A DNA stretch of 64,000 bases from Chryseobacterium paludis (GTDB lineage Bacteria; Bacteroidota; Bacteroidia; Flavobacteriales; Weeksellaceae): positions 2,108,001 to 2,172,000 of the forward strand of contig NZ_CP099966.1 in the NCBI RefSeq assembly GCF_025403485.1. Direction: 5' to 3'. This document shows, piece after piece, positions 7,448 through 15,996 of this stretch. The position numbers were made by a program, and so were the translations under genes. Below the pieces are notes generated by a model. The model searched no databases. It was not told the origin of the DNA and was given only the letters and a program-made list of their open reading frames with translations. Each line of letters starts with the position of its first letter. Position 1 is the stretch's first letter.

Positions 7448-8256
7448 TTATCAAATACAAAACCGGATTTTATTTTCTGGACATGATTTTCGACTCCAAT
7501 TGTATTCCGGTCATTATATAAAGCAATAGCATCCTTCCCGGCAACATATCTCAGCTGATCTTTACCATCTGTAGCGGCCTCATAAATAACACTGGCAATA
7601 TCTTCTGATTTCGAATAATTGGCAATTTGTTCCGGGCTGTAACCTTCCTGTACTTTTTCAGCCAATTGTTGATATGCTTTATGTTGAGCGGCATCTAATG
7701 AACGGCCAGCAAAATCAGTCTGAATTCCTCCTGGAGCGACCACTTTTACCTGAACCCCAAACTGAGCCAGTTCATAGCCCATGCTTTCCGAAAAACCATC
7801 CACAGCAAATTTGGTGGCACTATAGATAGAACATGTTGGAAATCCCATCAGTCCAAAACTGGAAGTAATATTGATCAACACACCCTCTTTTCTTTCTCTG
7901 AAATAAGGAGTGAAAGTTTTCGTAATACGAATCACCCCCATCAGGTTGGTGTCGATCTGTTTTTTGATCTGTTCGTCTGTAAAAGCTTCTAGTGGACCAA
8001 CTAATCCATAACCTGCATTGTTAACAACGACATGGATTTGAGTTTCGGTAAGAACCCGTGCGATAGTTTCTTCTAACTCTTCTTTATTAGTAACATCCAA
8101 CTTGATAACAGACACATTTTCCAAAGCTGTAAGTTCAGTCTCGCTTTCAGGATCTCTCATCGTGGCAATAACATTCCATCCGTGACTTTGAAATAGCTTG
8201 GCGGTAGCTTTTCCCAAACCTGACGATGCTCCGGTGATAAAAATTGTTTTTTGCAT
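7429..8256 (-). CDS. Short-chain dehydrogenase/reductase (SDR)
   Basis: This is a classical SDR of 275 aa. The cofactor-binding TGASSGLG is at residues 8-15, NNAG at 79-82, the catalytic Ser at about 132 and Tyr145/Lys149 in YSATK. The C-terminal tail after residue 210 resembles the SDR group annotated as retinol-dehydrogenase-like or short-chain oxidoreductase. It should catalyse NAD(P)-dependent carbonyl/alcohol conversion in the cytosol; the substrate is unknown. The last residues are encoded by a 7-bp repeat array. A near-consensus -7 box lies about 18 bases upstream. Confidence 0.9.
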   Translation of the reverse strand: MQKTIFITGASSGLGKATAKLFQSHGWNVIATMRDPESETELTALENVSVIKLDVTNKEELEETIARVLTETQIHVVVNNAGYGLVGPLEAFTDEQIKKQIDTNLMGVIRITKTFTPYFRERKEGVLINITSSFGLMGFPTCSIYSATKFAVDGFSESMGYELAQFGVQVKVVAPGGIQTDFAGRSLDAAQHKAYQQLAEKVQEGYSPEQIANYSKSEDIASVIYEAATDGKDQLRYVAGKDAIALYNDRNTIGVENHVQKIKSGFVFDKLEARN

Positions 8257-8333
8257 TGTTATAATTTTATACTACAAAGGTCTTCAGAAATTGAAAATTA
8301 AAAGTAGCCATATTGAGTATCGTTGTAGCTATT

Positions 8334-8363
8334 TTGACGAAATATCAGAAATGACTAGTTTAG
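8334..8363 (+). promoter_or_regulatory. Predicted promoter of the alpha/beta hydrolase gene
   Basis: TTG (8334-8336) and TAGTTTAG (8356-8363, 7 of 8 to TAnnTTTG) are separated by 19 bases, the usual Bacteroidota spacing. The gene starts 19 bases further on. Confidence 0.4.
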
Positions 8364-8382
8364 CAAAAATAATCAGCCACTT

Positions 8383-9297
8383 ATGAAATGGATCTTGCTC
8401 CTTCTTTTTACTCTACCTTTTAGCTCTGTTCAAGCTCAAAATATCTATTCTAAAGATTACGGAAACAAAGACAACCCACCTATTATCTTTATCCATGGTG
8501 GCCCCAGTGGCAATGCCACATTATTTGAAGCTACTACCGCTGAAGCTTTGGCTAATAAAGGATTTTATGTAATTGTTTATGACAGACGTGGTGAAGGACG
8601 TTCTAAAGATGACAATGCAACCATGACTTTTAAAGAAAGTTTCGATGACTTATTGCAGATTTATAAAACCTATAACCTCAAAAAAGCCAACATCCTCGGA
8701 CATAGTTTCGGGGGGATCATAGCGACTTTATTTACCGATCAATATCCTCAGAAAGTCAGCTCACTGACGCTTGTCGGTGCTTTATTTTCCCAACAGGAAA
8801 CCTATGATCATATTCTACATCAGGCTAAGGAAAAATTTAAAAACGATCCTTCAAAACTGAAGCAGATTAATGATATTGATAGTTTAAATAAAAACTCTGC
8901 CGAATACAGAAAAAGCTGTTATGATATAGCCAGTGAACTTAATTTTTTCACGATGCCCAATCAAACTCCAAAAAGTCAGCAGTTAAGGAATGACTATAAC
9001 GCCAGCGATTTTTATAAAAATAATTTCCGCAATCCCAGTTCACCACTAAAGTTTTATAAAAATGAAGCTCAAAATAATCTAGACAATAAAGATATGTTGA
9101 AAAACATAAAAAAGAAAGGGGTTCCCATTTTTGCAATCTATGGAAAAGATGACGGGATATTCTCCGAGAAACAAATTAACGATCTTATACATATTACAGG
9201 AAAAGAAAATTTTAAACTCGTAGATAACTGCTCTCACTACCTGTTTGTTGATCAACAGGATGAATTTTTGAAATTTATTGTTCATCATAGGCATTAA
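8383..9297 (+). CDS. Exported alpha/beta-hydrolase, proline-iminopeptidase-like
   Basis: A signal peptide (ILLLLFTLPFSSVQAQ) precedes an alpha/beta-hydrolase fold. HGGPSGNA forms the oxyanion region, YDRRGEGRS and GHSFGG hold the nucleophile Ser, the acid is in YGKDDGIF and the catalytic His is in NCSHYLF. The HGGP and DRRGxGRS motifs resemble proline iminopeptidases (S33), but a broader esterase role is equally possible. It acts outside the cytosol. The length (304 aa) fits the family. It is divergent from the SDR gene. Confidence 0.85.
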   Translation: MKWILLLLFTLPFSSVQAQNIYSKDYGNKDNPPIIFIHGGPSGNATLFEATTAEALANKGFYVIVYDRRGEGRSKDDNATMTFKESFDDLLQIYKTYNLKKANILGHSFGGIIATLFTDQYPQKVSSLTLVGALFSQQETYDHILHQAKEKFKNDPSKLKQINDIDSLNKNSAEYRKSCYDIASELNFFTMPNQTPKSQQLRNDYNASDFYKNNFRNPSSPLKFYKNEAQNNLDNKDMLKNIKKKGVPIFAIYGKDDGIFSEKQINDLIHITGKENFKLVDNCSHYLFVDQQDEFLKFIVHHRH

Positions 9298-9323
9298 AAT
9301 TCTCTCATTGCATTTTAATAGAC

Positions 9324-9331
9324 TAGTTTTG
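9324..9331 (+). promoter_or_regulatory. -7 box six bases before the ORF at 9338
   Basis: TAGTTTTG is a perfect TAnnTTTG, ending six bases before the ATG at 9338. A TTG at 9308-9310 is only 13 bases upstream, shorter than usual. If used, the mRNA would be leaderless or nearly so for this start. Confidence 0.4.
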
Positions 9332-9337
9332 TAAAAG

Positions 9338-9718
9338 ATGTCGGGTCTAATAATACATAAGAAGATTTCCAAAGCAATCATAATGATGCTTGTTTTGATG
9401 TTTTCATTATCTCCATGCTCTGTTAAAAGAGATTTGCTTGGTATTTTTGACATCGAACATATCAGCTCTTTTAATAAAGTTAAAGTTACTGCGAGTCAGA
9501 GTTTCAGCTGTGACAGCGCAACGGAAACCTCATCAAAAAGAATTGTACTTTTAAAAGTAAATTCCAGATCTGGAAAAGATTTTACTTTTCAGTTTAATTC
9601 TGTTTTAAACTTTTCTAAAGAGGATAAAACATTCTGCAACCCATATTCCGGAGCAACTTCCGGAAGTAGCCCTCCAAAATATATTCTATTTAAACAATTG
9701 AAGTTAAACGTGGTTTAG
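9338..9718 (+). CDS. Small exported protein upstream of the DoxD-like gene
   Basis: I do not recognise this 126-aa protein. The N-terminus (HKKISKAIIMMLVLMFSLSPC) looks like a signal peptide or lipoprotein leader, with a Cys at the end of the hydrophobic stretch. The rest is beta-rich with three further Cys. Starts at 9338, 9383 or 9386 are possible; the -7 box at 9324-9331 fits 9338. It is 53 bases before the DoxD-DoxA gene on the same strand with no terminator between, so the two may work together in the envelope. Confidence 0.55.
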   Translation: MSGLIIHKKISKAIIMMLVLMFSLSPCSVKRDLLGIFDIEHISSFNKVKVTASQSFSCDSATETSSKRIVLLKVNSRSGKDFTFQFNSVLNFSKEDKTFCNPYSGATSGSSPPKYILFKQLKLNVV

Positions 9719-9771
9719 ACTAAGTTCAAAGATCATTTTTTAATTCAATTATTAAGTAAAATATACATTCA

Positions 9772-10782
9772 ATGAAAAACAATACCAATCAGCCTGCTGA
9801 TATGGCTGGTTTATATACATTATCTATCCGTATGGTTATCGGATGGACTTACTTTTCAGCCTTTTGGCGACGTCTGATTCTTGAAAATAAGCTCGATCCT
9901 GATGAAGGAGGATATATTGGAGAAAAATTCAATCACTTTCTTCCAAATGCCTTAGGAATCAAACCGGTCATAGAATATCTGATTACTCATCCCAATGCTT
10001 TACATACTTCCATGGTAACCTTTACAATCCTTGAAGCTATTGTCGGACTATTTATTATTTTAGGATCATTCACAAGATTAATGAGCATTGGAATCTTCGG
10101 TCTGGCTTTTGGAATTTTATTGGGCTCCGGCTGGCTTGGAACTACCTGCCTTGATGAATGGCAGATTGGTGTATTGGGAATTGCCGGTGGATTCACATTG
10201 TTTCTTACTGGTAGTGGACTATATTCACTGGATCATTATTTTTTAAAGAACAAGGTTGGCTTTACCAATAAGAAATGGTTCCGATGGATTGGTTCCGGTA
10301 ATTTTCCTATTAAAAACCCAAAAATCTTAGTATTGGTTATTTCCCTGTTTATTTTTGGAATGACTCTTTATACCAATCAATATTTTCATGGTGGGGTCTG
10401 GGGAAGTTTGCACAATAAATCAGTGAAGCCAGAGATTGAAATCTCCAATCTCAATTTAACCCACTCTGATATAAATTTTGAAATTTATCGAACTGAGGGT
10501 GCTGATGTTTATGGTTCATTTCTTATCGGAATTCATATTATGGATAAGAACGGAACTGTCTTAAAAGCATTGGATCATCATGAGCTTTCGAAATTGAAAT
10601 CAGAAAACATCAAAAATCACTATGTTGCCAAAGTAAAACCAGGCAAACACAGTTTGATCATTCCATTGGGAGCCAAAGCTGACTTACGCCTTAGCATTGA
10701 AGATATTCTCCATCAAAAAGATAAGATCTACAGTATAAAACTGATTGATATCAGTGGTATCGAATGGGTATCTAAACTTTAA
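9772..10782 (+). CDS. DoxD-DoxA fusion membrane protein (thiosulfate:quinone oxidoreductase type)
   Basis: Residues 1-165 form a DoxX/DoxD-like membrane domain with four or so helices. It includes the GSGWLGTTCLDEWQIG segment, characteristic of the TQO small-subunit DoxD family. A further helix (about 183-200) leads to a C-terminal beta-rich domain (about 205-336) that resembles DoxA. In the archaeal enzyme DoxD and DoxA are separate subunits that oxidise thiosulfate and reduce quinone; here they are fused, as is common in Bacteroidota. The actual substrate in this organism is unproven. The gene ends at a strong bidirectional terminator. Confidence 0.8.
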   Translation: MKNNTNQPADMAGLYTLSIRMVIGWTYFSAFWRRLILENKLDPDEGGYIGEKFNHFLPNALGIKPVIEYLITHPNALHTSMVTFTILEAIVGLFIILGSFTRLMSIGIFGLAFGILLGSGWLGTTCLDEWQIGVLGIAGGFTLFLTGSGLYSLDHYFLKNKVGFTNKKWFRWIGSGNFPIKNPKILVLVISLFIFGMTLYTNQYFHGGVWGSLHNKSVKPEIEISNLNLTHSDINFEIYRTEGADVYGSFLIGIHIMDKNGTVLKALDHHELSKLKSENIKNHYVAKVKPGKHSLIIPLGAKADLRLSIEDILHQKDKIYSIKLIDISGIEWVSKL

Positions 10783-10796
10783 TTACTAATAAAAAA

Positions 10797-10820
10797 ACCT
10801 CCGAAGATCTTCGGAGGTTT
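10797..10820. terminator. Perfect 24-bp palindromic bidirectional terminator
   Basis: AACCTCCGAAGA is followed directly by its exact reverse complement, flanked by an A-run on the left and a T-run on the right. It separates the convergent DoxD-like gene and the efflux pump operon. Confidence 0.88.
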
Positions 10821-10830
10821 TTGATTAAAT

Positions 10831-12408
10831 TTAGTGCATGGCTTCACTCAAATCTATTTTTTCTTTACTCTTTCTTTCTTTTACAAATAAGATAAACGGT
10901 ATACAAATTAAGAAAGCGATTCCTAAATAAAGGAAAACATCCATATAAGATAGTACCGTTGCCTGTTTGGTTACTGAGAGATCAAGCATTTTATAGGCAG
11001 CATTTAATGCATTATCAGGAGTCATCCCTTTAGATATAAAACTGGCTTTCAGGGCAGCTAATCTTTGCTGTACCTCAAAACTGTCACTATCGAGATGGGT
11101 AATAAGGTTTACCCTGTATTTCTGACTCGCATTAGCGATGAAGGTAGTAATAGCAGCAATCCCAAAAGATCCTCCTAACTGTCTCATCATCCCTGTAAAT
11201 GCAGCTCCCTGTCCAATTTCCTGACCTTTTAATGTACTTAAGGACAAGGACGTAATGGGTATGAATAAAAGTCCTAATCCAGCTCCCCTCACGATCAACA
11301 TCCAGAAGAATGCTTCTTTACTGGTATCCGGTGTAAGGATCTTATACCCCCAGAAACTGTAAACAAAGAATATAAATAGTCCCAATGATACCAGAATCTG
11401 CTGTTTGGCTCCTTTTGAAAGCAATTTACCAATAATAGGCATCATAAAAGCAGTTGTTAAAGCGGCCGGAATCATTAACGCACCCGACTGTAAAGCCGTC
11501 CATCCTAAAATACTCTGGGTATACAACGGTACAATAAACGTAGAACCATATAAACCAAATCCTAATACAAAGGACATAGCGGTTCCGATCCTCAGGTTAC
11601 TGTTCTTTAAAACCCGTAATTCTACAATAGGATATTTACAGGTAAGTTCCCGCCAAAGGAATAGTATAAATCCTAATACTGCAGATACAGTAAAGGCTAC
11701 GATCATTCCACTTGCAAACCAATCTTCTTCGTGTCCTCTTTCCAAAATAAACTGTAATGATCCTACCGTAACAGCTAACAGGGCAATTCCCAGCCAGTCG
11801 ACATCAGACGCTTTTCGTTTCTCAGCAAATTTGGGACTTTTTACAAATTGTAAAGTCATCAAAGTTGCAGCAATACCAATTGGAATATTGATATAGAAAA
11901 TATATGGCCAGCTAAAATTATCAACAATATATCCTCCCAATGGCGGACCCAAAGTCGGACCAATGATAACTCCTAATCCATATATCGCCTGAGCCATACT
12001 TCTTTTTTCAATTGGGTATGATTCTGTAATGATTGTTTGTGAGGTTACCAATAATGCTCCTCCTCCAATACCCTGGCATAATCTAAAAAAGACCAGTTCC
12101 CAGATATTGTCAGCATTTCCACATAAAAATGAAAATATGGTGAAAATAACAATAGAAGCAGCAAAATAATTTCTACGTCCGAACTGTTGTGAAAGCCAGC
12201 TGGTCATTGGTACGATAATTACGTTACCTATTGCATAAGCCGTAATTACCCAACCTACCTCTGAAAGTGTCGATCCCAGGTTACCCTTCATTTCATTCAA
12301 GGCAACGTTCACAATCGTGGAATCCACAATTTCAAGCAGAGCACAAAGAATAGCCGTAATCGTAATGATTACTCTCCGGGCTCCATATTCTACTAATGAA
12401 TCTTGCAT
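10831..12408 (-). CDS. emrB: DHA2-family MFS multidrug transporter (EmrB/QacA type)
   Basis: This 525-aa inner-membrane protein has about 14 hydrophobic helices. It carries family motifs: ALLEIVDSTIVNVALNEMKGNLG in helix 1, WLSQQFGRRNYF (motif A) and GIGGGALLVTSQTIITESYP with GLGVIIGPTLGPPLGGYIVDNFSWPYIFYINIPIGI (motif C region). It exports hydrophobic drugs or other toxic compounds with the proton gradient. It is the last gene of the TetR-TolC-EmrA-EmrB operon; 155 bases containing a long inverted repeat separate it from emrA. The substrate range is unknown. Confidence 0.92.
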   Translation of the reverse strand: MQDSLVEYGARRVIITITAILCALLEIVDSTIVNVALNEMKGNLGSTLSEVGWVITAYAIGNVIIVPMTSWLSQQFGRRNYFAASIVIFTIFSFLCGNADNIWELVFFRLCQGIGGGALLVTSQTIITESYPIEKRSMAQAIYGLGVIIGPTLGPPLGGYIVDNFSWPYIFYINIPIGIAATLMTLQFVKSPKFAEKRKASDVDWLGIALLAVTVGSLQFILERGHEEDWFASGMIVAFTVSAVLGFILFLWRELTCKYPIVELRVLKNSNLRIGTAMSFVLGFGLYGSTFIVPLYTQSILGWTALQSGALMIPAALTTAFMMPIIGKLLSKGAKQQILVSLGLFIFFVYSFWGYKILTPDTSKEAFFWMLIVRGAGLGLLFIPITSLSLSTLKGQEIGQGAAFTGMMRQLGGSFGIAAITTFIANASQKYRVNLITHLDSDSFEVQQRLAALKASFISKGMTPDNALNAAYKMLDLSVTKQATVLSYMDVFLYLGIAFLICIPFILFVKERKSKEKIDLSEAMH

Positions 12409-12422
12409 AGTAATTTTGTATG

Positions 12423-12560
12423 ATGTACAATTGTATTCATGTAAAATCTAATAAAGACTGATTTAAAGATTGAGATTTATTATTAAAATAAAGTCAGTTA
12501 ATCAATGGCTTTAGCCATCATTTAAATCATAAATACATTTTACATGAATACACAATACAT
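12423..12560. repeat. Long inverted repeat between emrA and emrB
   Basis: The arm at 12423-12447 and the arm at 12537-12560 are near-perfect reverse complements: both contain TATTCATGTAAAAT or its complement, with a small mismatch near the outer end. They enclose 89 bases that include a tight hairpin ATGGCT-TT-AGCCAT (12505-12518). The element fills the emrA-emrB gap and could be a small palindromic mobile repeat or a structured intercistronic region that tunes emrB expression. Confidence 0.65.
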
Positions 12561-12563
12561 ATT

Positions 12564-13676
12564 TTATTTTAACGAAACTTCAGCTTTCACATTCATTCCT
12601 GTTCTTAGTTTTTTAGCGATATTCGGATCTAGTTTTACAAAGTCAATTTTTATAGGAAGCCTTTGTACTACTTTTACGAAGTTACCACTTGCATTATCTG
12701 GAGGCAGGATAGAGAATGTAGCTCCTGTTGCTGGTGAAAAAGAGCTTACTACACCTTCAAACTCCTGGTCAGGGAAAGCATCAATTTCAATTTTCACTTT
12801 TTGTCCTTCCACCATTTTATCAACCTGAGTTTCTTTAAAGTTCGCTACCACCCACTTTTGGTCATTTTTCACGACACTGAATAATTGCGCTCCTGCCTGT
12901 AAATATTGTCCAACCTGAATAGGAACTTTTCCAACATATCCATCTTCTGAAGCTAGGATTATAGTGTATGATAAGTTTAATCTTGCATTTTCTACGTCTA
13001 CCTGTCTTTGTTTAGCGACTGAACCTGCAACGCTTATTTGCTGAGAGCTCGCTTCTGTTTGAGAAGAAGCAATCCCTGTCTGCTGAGCGATCTGATTTCT
13101 TTGCTCTACTAAAACCTGTAATTGCTTGTCAGCAGATTGTTTTGCAGCCAAAGCCTGCTCGTATTGCTGTTCCGTAATAGAATGGTCTTTTACCAGATTA
13201 GCGTATCTTTTTAAATCTAAAGAAGTTTTCCACACATTTACTTTTGCTGCTTCGATCTGAGCATTCGCTGTTGCAACAGCTGCTTCTGAACTGCCAATAT
13301 TTTTAGAAGTTGCAGTAGTTGAAGCCTGTGCAGTAGAAATATTACTTTTTGCGGTAGATAATGCTGCTTCAGCTTGTTCTAATGCCATTTTCTGATCTCT
13401 GCTATCTAAAATAACCAAAGTATCTCCTTTCTTTACAAACTGGTTATCTTTTACTTTAACCTCTGTTACATATCCTGAAACTTTAGAAATAACAGGACTC
13501 ATATTGGAAGCAATTTGTGCATCGTCCGTTTCTTCGTGAATCTGCCCGTAAGAATAAGTTCTGTATCCGTAAATTCCACCTCCAATTAATACAACCGCTA
13601 AAATGATAGGAAAAACTAAACTTTTCTTCTTTTTTGGTTCTAAGTTCTCGATTTGTTCTGTTTTATTATTTTCCAT
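12564..13676 (-). CDS. emrA: HlyD/EmrA-type membrane fusion protein
   Basis: There is one N-terminal transmembrane helix (about 18-35), then a split lipoyl domain (ISKVSGYVTEVKVKDNQFVKKGDTLVILD at about 65-93 and YTIILASEDGYVGKVPIQVGQYLQAG). Between them is a long alpha-helical hairpin rich in Ala, Gln and Ser, and after them a beta-barrel region. The length (370 aa) is typical. It bridges the EmrB pump and the TolC-like outer-membrane channel across the periplasm. It begins 15 bases after the tolC-like gene. Confidence 0.92.
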   Translation of the reverse strand: MENNKTEQIENLEPKKKKSLVFPIILAVVLIGGGIYGYRTYSYGQIHEETDDAQIASNMSPVISKVSGYVTEVKVKDNQFVKKGDTLVILDSRDQKMALEQAEAALSTAKSNISTAQASTTATSKNIGSSEAAVATANAQIEAAKVNVWKTSLDLKRYANLVKDHSITEQQYEQALAAKQSADKQLQVLVEQRNQIAQQTGIASSQTEASSQQISVAGSVAKQRQVDVENARLNLSYTIILASEDGYVGKVPIQVGQYLQAGAQLFSVVKNDQKWVVANFKETQVDKMVEGQKVKIEIDAFPDQEFEGVVSSFSPATGATFSILPPDNASGNFVKVVQRLPIKIDFVKLDPNIAKKLRTGMNVKAEVSLK

Positions 13677-13691
13677 TGTGGTATTATTCTT

Positions 13692-15011
13692 TTATTTAAT
13701 AGTTAAAGTTCCTGTAGTTTGTAATAGTTTTCTGTAGGCTAATGCGGCATCTGCTTTTGCATTAATCACCCCAACATTTGCTGAAATCTGTGCGGCATCT
13801 GCATCCAGAAGCTCTGTCATTGTTGCTAAACCGTTATCAAACTTATTTTTAGTAATTCTATAGTTTTCATTCGCCTGAACAGCTGATTTTTCAAAAACAG
13901 CAATTCTTTGTTTTGAATAGTCTGTATTTTGATACTCTCTGTTTACATCAAGCTTAATATTATCATTTAAAAGTTCATTGCTTGCTTCCAATTGTTTTTC
14001 TCTGGCTTGAGACTGTCTCAATGATGAATTCTTCTTCCAGATATTAGCCAGATTATACTGAATTCCCACTCCAACATTTACCGCATTATAAACTGTTAAA
14101 AAATCAGGCGCATCTGCTGCAATATAACCACCTGTCAATGCAATTGTAGGTAAGTTCTCTGCTTTTGCCGCTTTGCTTCCAAGCTGTGCCGCTCTTCTTT
14201 GTTGACTTAGAGCCTGTAAATCTTTACGGTTTTGCTGAGCTTCAGTTAAATAATAATCTACAGGTTTAGCATCCTGAGCTTCATCTATATAATTAGGATC
14301 AACTTCAATGATTGTCGCTTCCGGAATTCCCAATAGTAAATCCATATTGATGTTGGCAATATTGTAATTATTTTTAGCCTCCAACAACTGTAATTCAATA
14401 TTTGAAGTCTGAAGATTTGCCTTTAAACGGTCATTTCTTGCGATCAAACCATTATTTTCCATTTTTAGGAACGTTTCGTCCCTTTGGTTTGAGGCAGTAA
14501 GGTTTTCCTCTAAAACTTTAATAGATTGGTTTGCTTTAAACAGGTTATTATAAGCCTGTGCAACATTATAAGCAATTGCTATTTTATCGTTTTCAGTGCT
14601 TAATTTTGATGCTTCTACAAGGTATTTCGCAGATTCAATTCCATACTTTATTCTTCCTCCTGAATACAAAGGCATTGATAAATTGGCTTGACCTAAAAAT
14701 ACAGACTTCGGAGATGCCATACCTCCACCTCCAGATCCAGATTCATTTAAAAATTTCAAATCTACTTTTGCATTTGTCAAACGCATATACTGCCCCGAAA
14801 GTTTAAAATCAGGCAGTTGTTTGTTTTTTGCTTCCAAAAGATCTGCTGTAGCCTCTTCAATCTTAGCCGCATCGATCTTAAGATTCTTGCTGTTTTGGAT
14901 TCCCAACTGAACAGCTTCATCGAGGCTGAGTTGTTTTTTCTCCTGAGCATTTGTGTTTGCAATTCCTATAAATAGAGAAAGTGCAATAATGGAATTATTT
15001 ATTTTCTTCAT
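13692..15011 (-). CDS. TolC-family outer membrane efflux protein
   Basis: A signal peptide (INNSIIALSLFIGIANTNAQ) is followed by two OEP repeats with the usual heptad-rich helices: LSLDEAVQLGIQNSKNLK at the start of repeat one, and the second repeat from about residue 230. The length (439 aa) fits the family. It forms the trimeric outer-membrane exit duct for the EmrAB-type pump. Its start overlaps the end of the TetR gene by 17 bases, so translation is probably coupled. Confidence 0.93.
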   Translation of the reverse strand: MKKINNSIIALSLFIGIANTNAQEKKQLSLDEAVQLGIQNSKNLKIDAAKIEEATADLLEAKNKQLPDFKLSGQYMRLTNAKVDLKFLNESGSGGGGMASPKSVFLGQANLSMPLYSGGRIKYGIESAKYLVEASKLSTENDKIAIAYNVAQAYNNLFKANQSIKVLEENLTASNQRDETFLKMENNGLIARNDRLKANLQTSNIELQLLEAKNNYNIANINMDLLLGIPEATIIEVDPNYIDEAQDAKPVDYYLTEAQQNRKDLQALSQQRRAAQLGSKAAKAENLPTIALTGGYIAADAPDFLTVYNAVNVGVGIQYNLANIWKKNSSLRQSQAREKQLEASNELLNDNIKLDVNREYQNTDYSKQRIAVFEKSAVQANENYRITKNKFDNGLATMTELLDADAAQISANVGVINAKADAALAYRKLLQTTGTLTIK

Positions 15012-15633
15012 AACCTAAAAGGTCTTTTAGTATATGTTTAATATGTTTATTAAGTTCTGCGTAATATTTTTTATCAAAAACTTCTTCATCTTCCGTGTCA
15101 TTTAAGAATTCCTTATACATTTCCTTCCCATTAAATGCATAGAACAATGTTCCACTTACCGTTGCATGTAATAAATAAATAGGTGGATTTTTTGTAAAAA
15201 TTCCTTTTCTCAATCCGCTTTCCAGTATTTGTGAATACGTAGAGATAAAGACCATTTTTGTTTGTTTAAGGAATTCTACAATCTGTGGATTTTCAGCATG
15301 TAATTGCTCCCGCTGCATAATTCTGTAAAAACATTTTTGATCTTTTATTTTCGCTGAAAACTTATCTACTATCTTCTCTATTTTCTCCCATTCATTGATG
15401 TCAGTTCTTTCCAGAATATCTTTCGAAAAAAACTGGCCTTCATTCATTCTGTATTCAACCAATTTCTCGTACAGTTTTTCTTTTGAACCAAAATAATAGG
15501 AAATCATGGAAATATTTACATTCGCTGCCTTAGAAATTTCTCTGGTAGAAGTTCCTTCAAAACCCTTTTCTGCGAAAAGTTTTTCTGCGGCAAATAATAT
15601 ATTTTCTTCTTTTGAAATCATGTCACTATTCAT
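14995..15633 (-). CDS. TetR/AcrR-family transcriptional regulator of the efflux operon
   Basis: The N-terminal helix-turn-helix (ILFAAEKLFAEKGFEGTSTREISKAANVNISMISYYFGSKEKLYEKL) is classical TetR. The C-terminal part is a ligand-binding helical domain with little conservation. The frame extends up to 15666, but the predicted -7 box (15652-15645) lies inside that extension, so translation must begin downstream of it: ATG at 15633 (MNSDMISKEE) or 15621. As the first gene of the operon it probably represses its own promoter and the pump genes. Confidence 0.9.
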   Translation of the reverse strand: MNSDMISKEENILFAAEKLFAEKGFEGTSTREISKAANVNISMISYYFGSKEKLYEKLVEYRMNEGQFFSKDILERTDINEWEKIEKIVDKFSAKIKDQKCFYRIMQREQLHAENPQIVEFLKQTKMVFISTYSQILESGLRKGIFTKNPPIYLLHATVSGTLFYAFNGKEMYKEFLNDTEDEEVFDKKYYAELNKHIKHILKDLLGYEENK

Positions 15634-15644
15634 TTTTGAAGCCG

Positions 15645-15730
15645 CAAATTTACATAAGTTTTTCACAAAATCAAACGATTGATTGATTTTTTAATATGTT
15701 TTTAATTTCAGTTAATATAACTAACTGAAA
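15645..15730 (-). promoter_or_regulatory. Promoter and likely TetR operators of the efflux operon
   Basis: On the minus strand TTG (15674-15672), a 19-base spacer and TAAATTTG (15652-15645) form a full-consensus Bacteroidota promoter. AATCAA (15669-15674) and TTGATT (15683-15688) make an inverted repeat over the -33 element. A second one, TTTCAGTTA (15706-15714) and TAACTGAAA (15722-15730), lies upstream. Both are of a size expected for TetR dimers, but binding is inferred. Confidence 0.6.
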
Positions 15731-15941
15731 ATTAATACACTTTGGCTAATTAAAAATACTAAATTTCCATAAAAGGTTTAAATTTAATTTACAAATACGT
15801 GAATTAAATTTAAAATATTTAAACTAAAATCAGCAGGTCCGCTTGTGTCGGAAGAAAAAAAATATTACGCTAAAAGATTAAATAAGATGAAAATTATAAA
15901 AATTCATTAGAAAGAAAAATATACTTGGCAAGGAATTAAAT

Positions 15942-15972
15942 ATTCAACTCCGGCAAATAGCCGGAGTTGAAT
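15942..15972 (-). terminator. Strong hairpin downstream of the S74 surface protein gene
   Basis: ATTCAACTCCGGC (15942-15954) pairs with GCCGGAGTTGAAT (15960-15972) around AAATA: 13 perfect base pairs. It lies 24 bases after the stop of the minus-strand gene. The following T-run is only moderate. Confidence 0.75.
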
Positions 15973-15996
15973 ATAATTAATGGTATCAGTTTAAGA

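Larger units (their letters stand above)
15634..15996. other. Gene-free 363-bp interval
   Basis: It holds the efflux promoter and two inverted repeats at its left end (15645-15730) and a terminator hairpin at its right end (15942-15972). The middle, about 15735-15940, is AT-rich; I see no convincing gene, RNA or repeat in it. Confidence 0.6.

Noticed and set aside
11405..11896. 163-residue plus-strand ORF opposite emrB
   Set aside because: Antisense shadow of a membrane-protein gene, composition typical of a complementary frame and no start signal.
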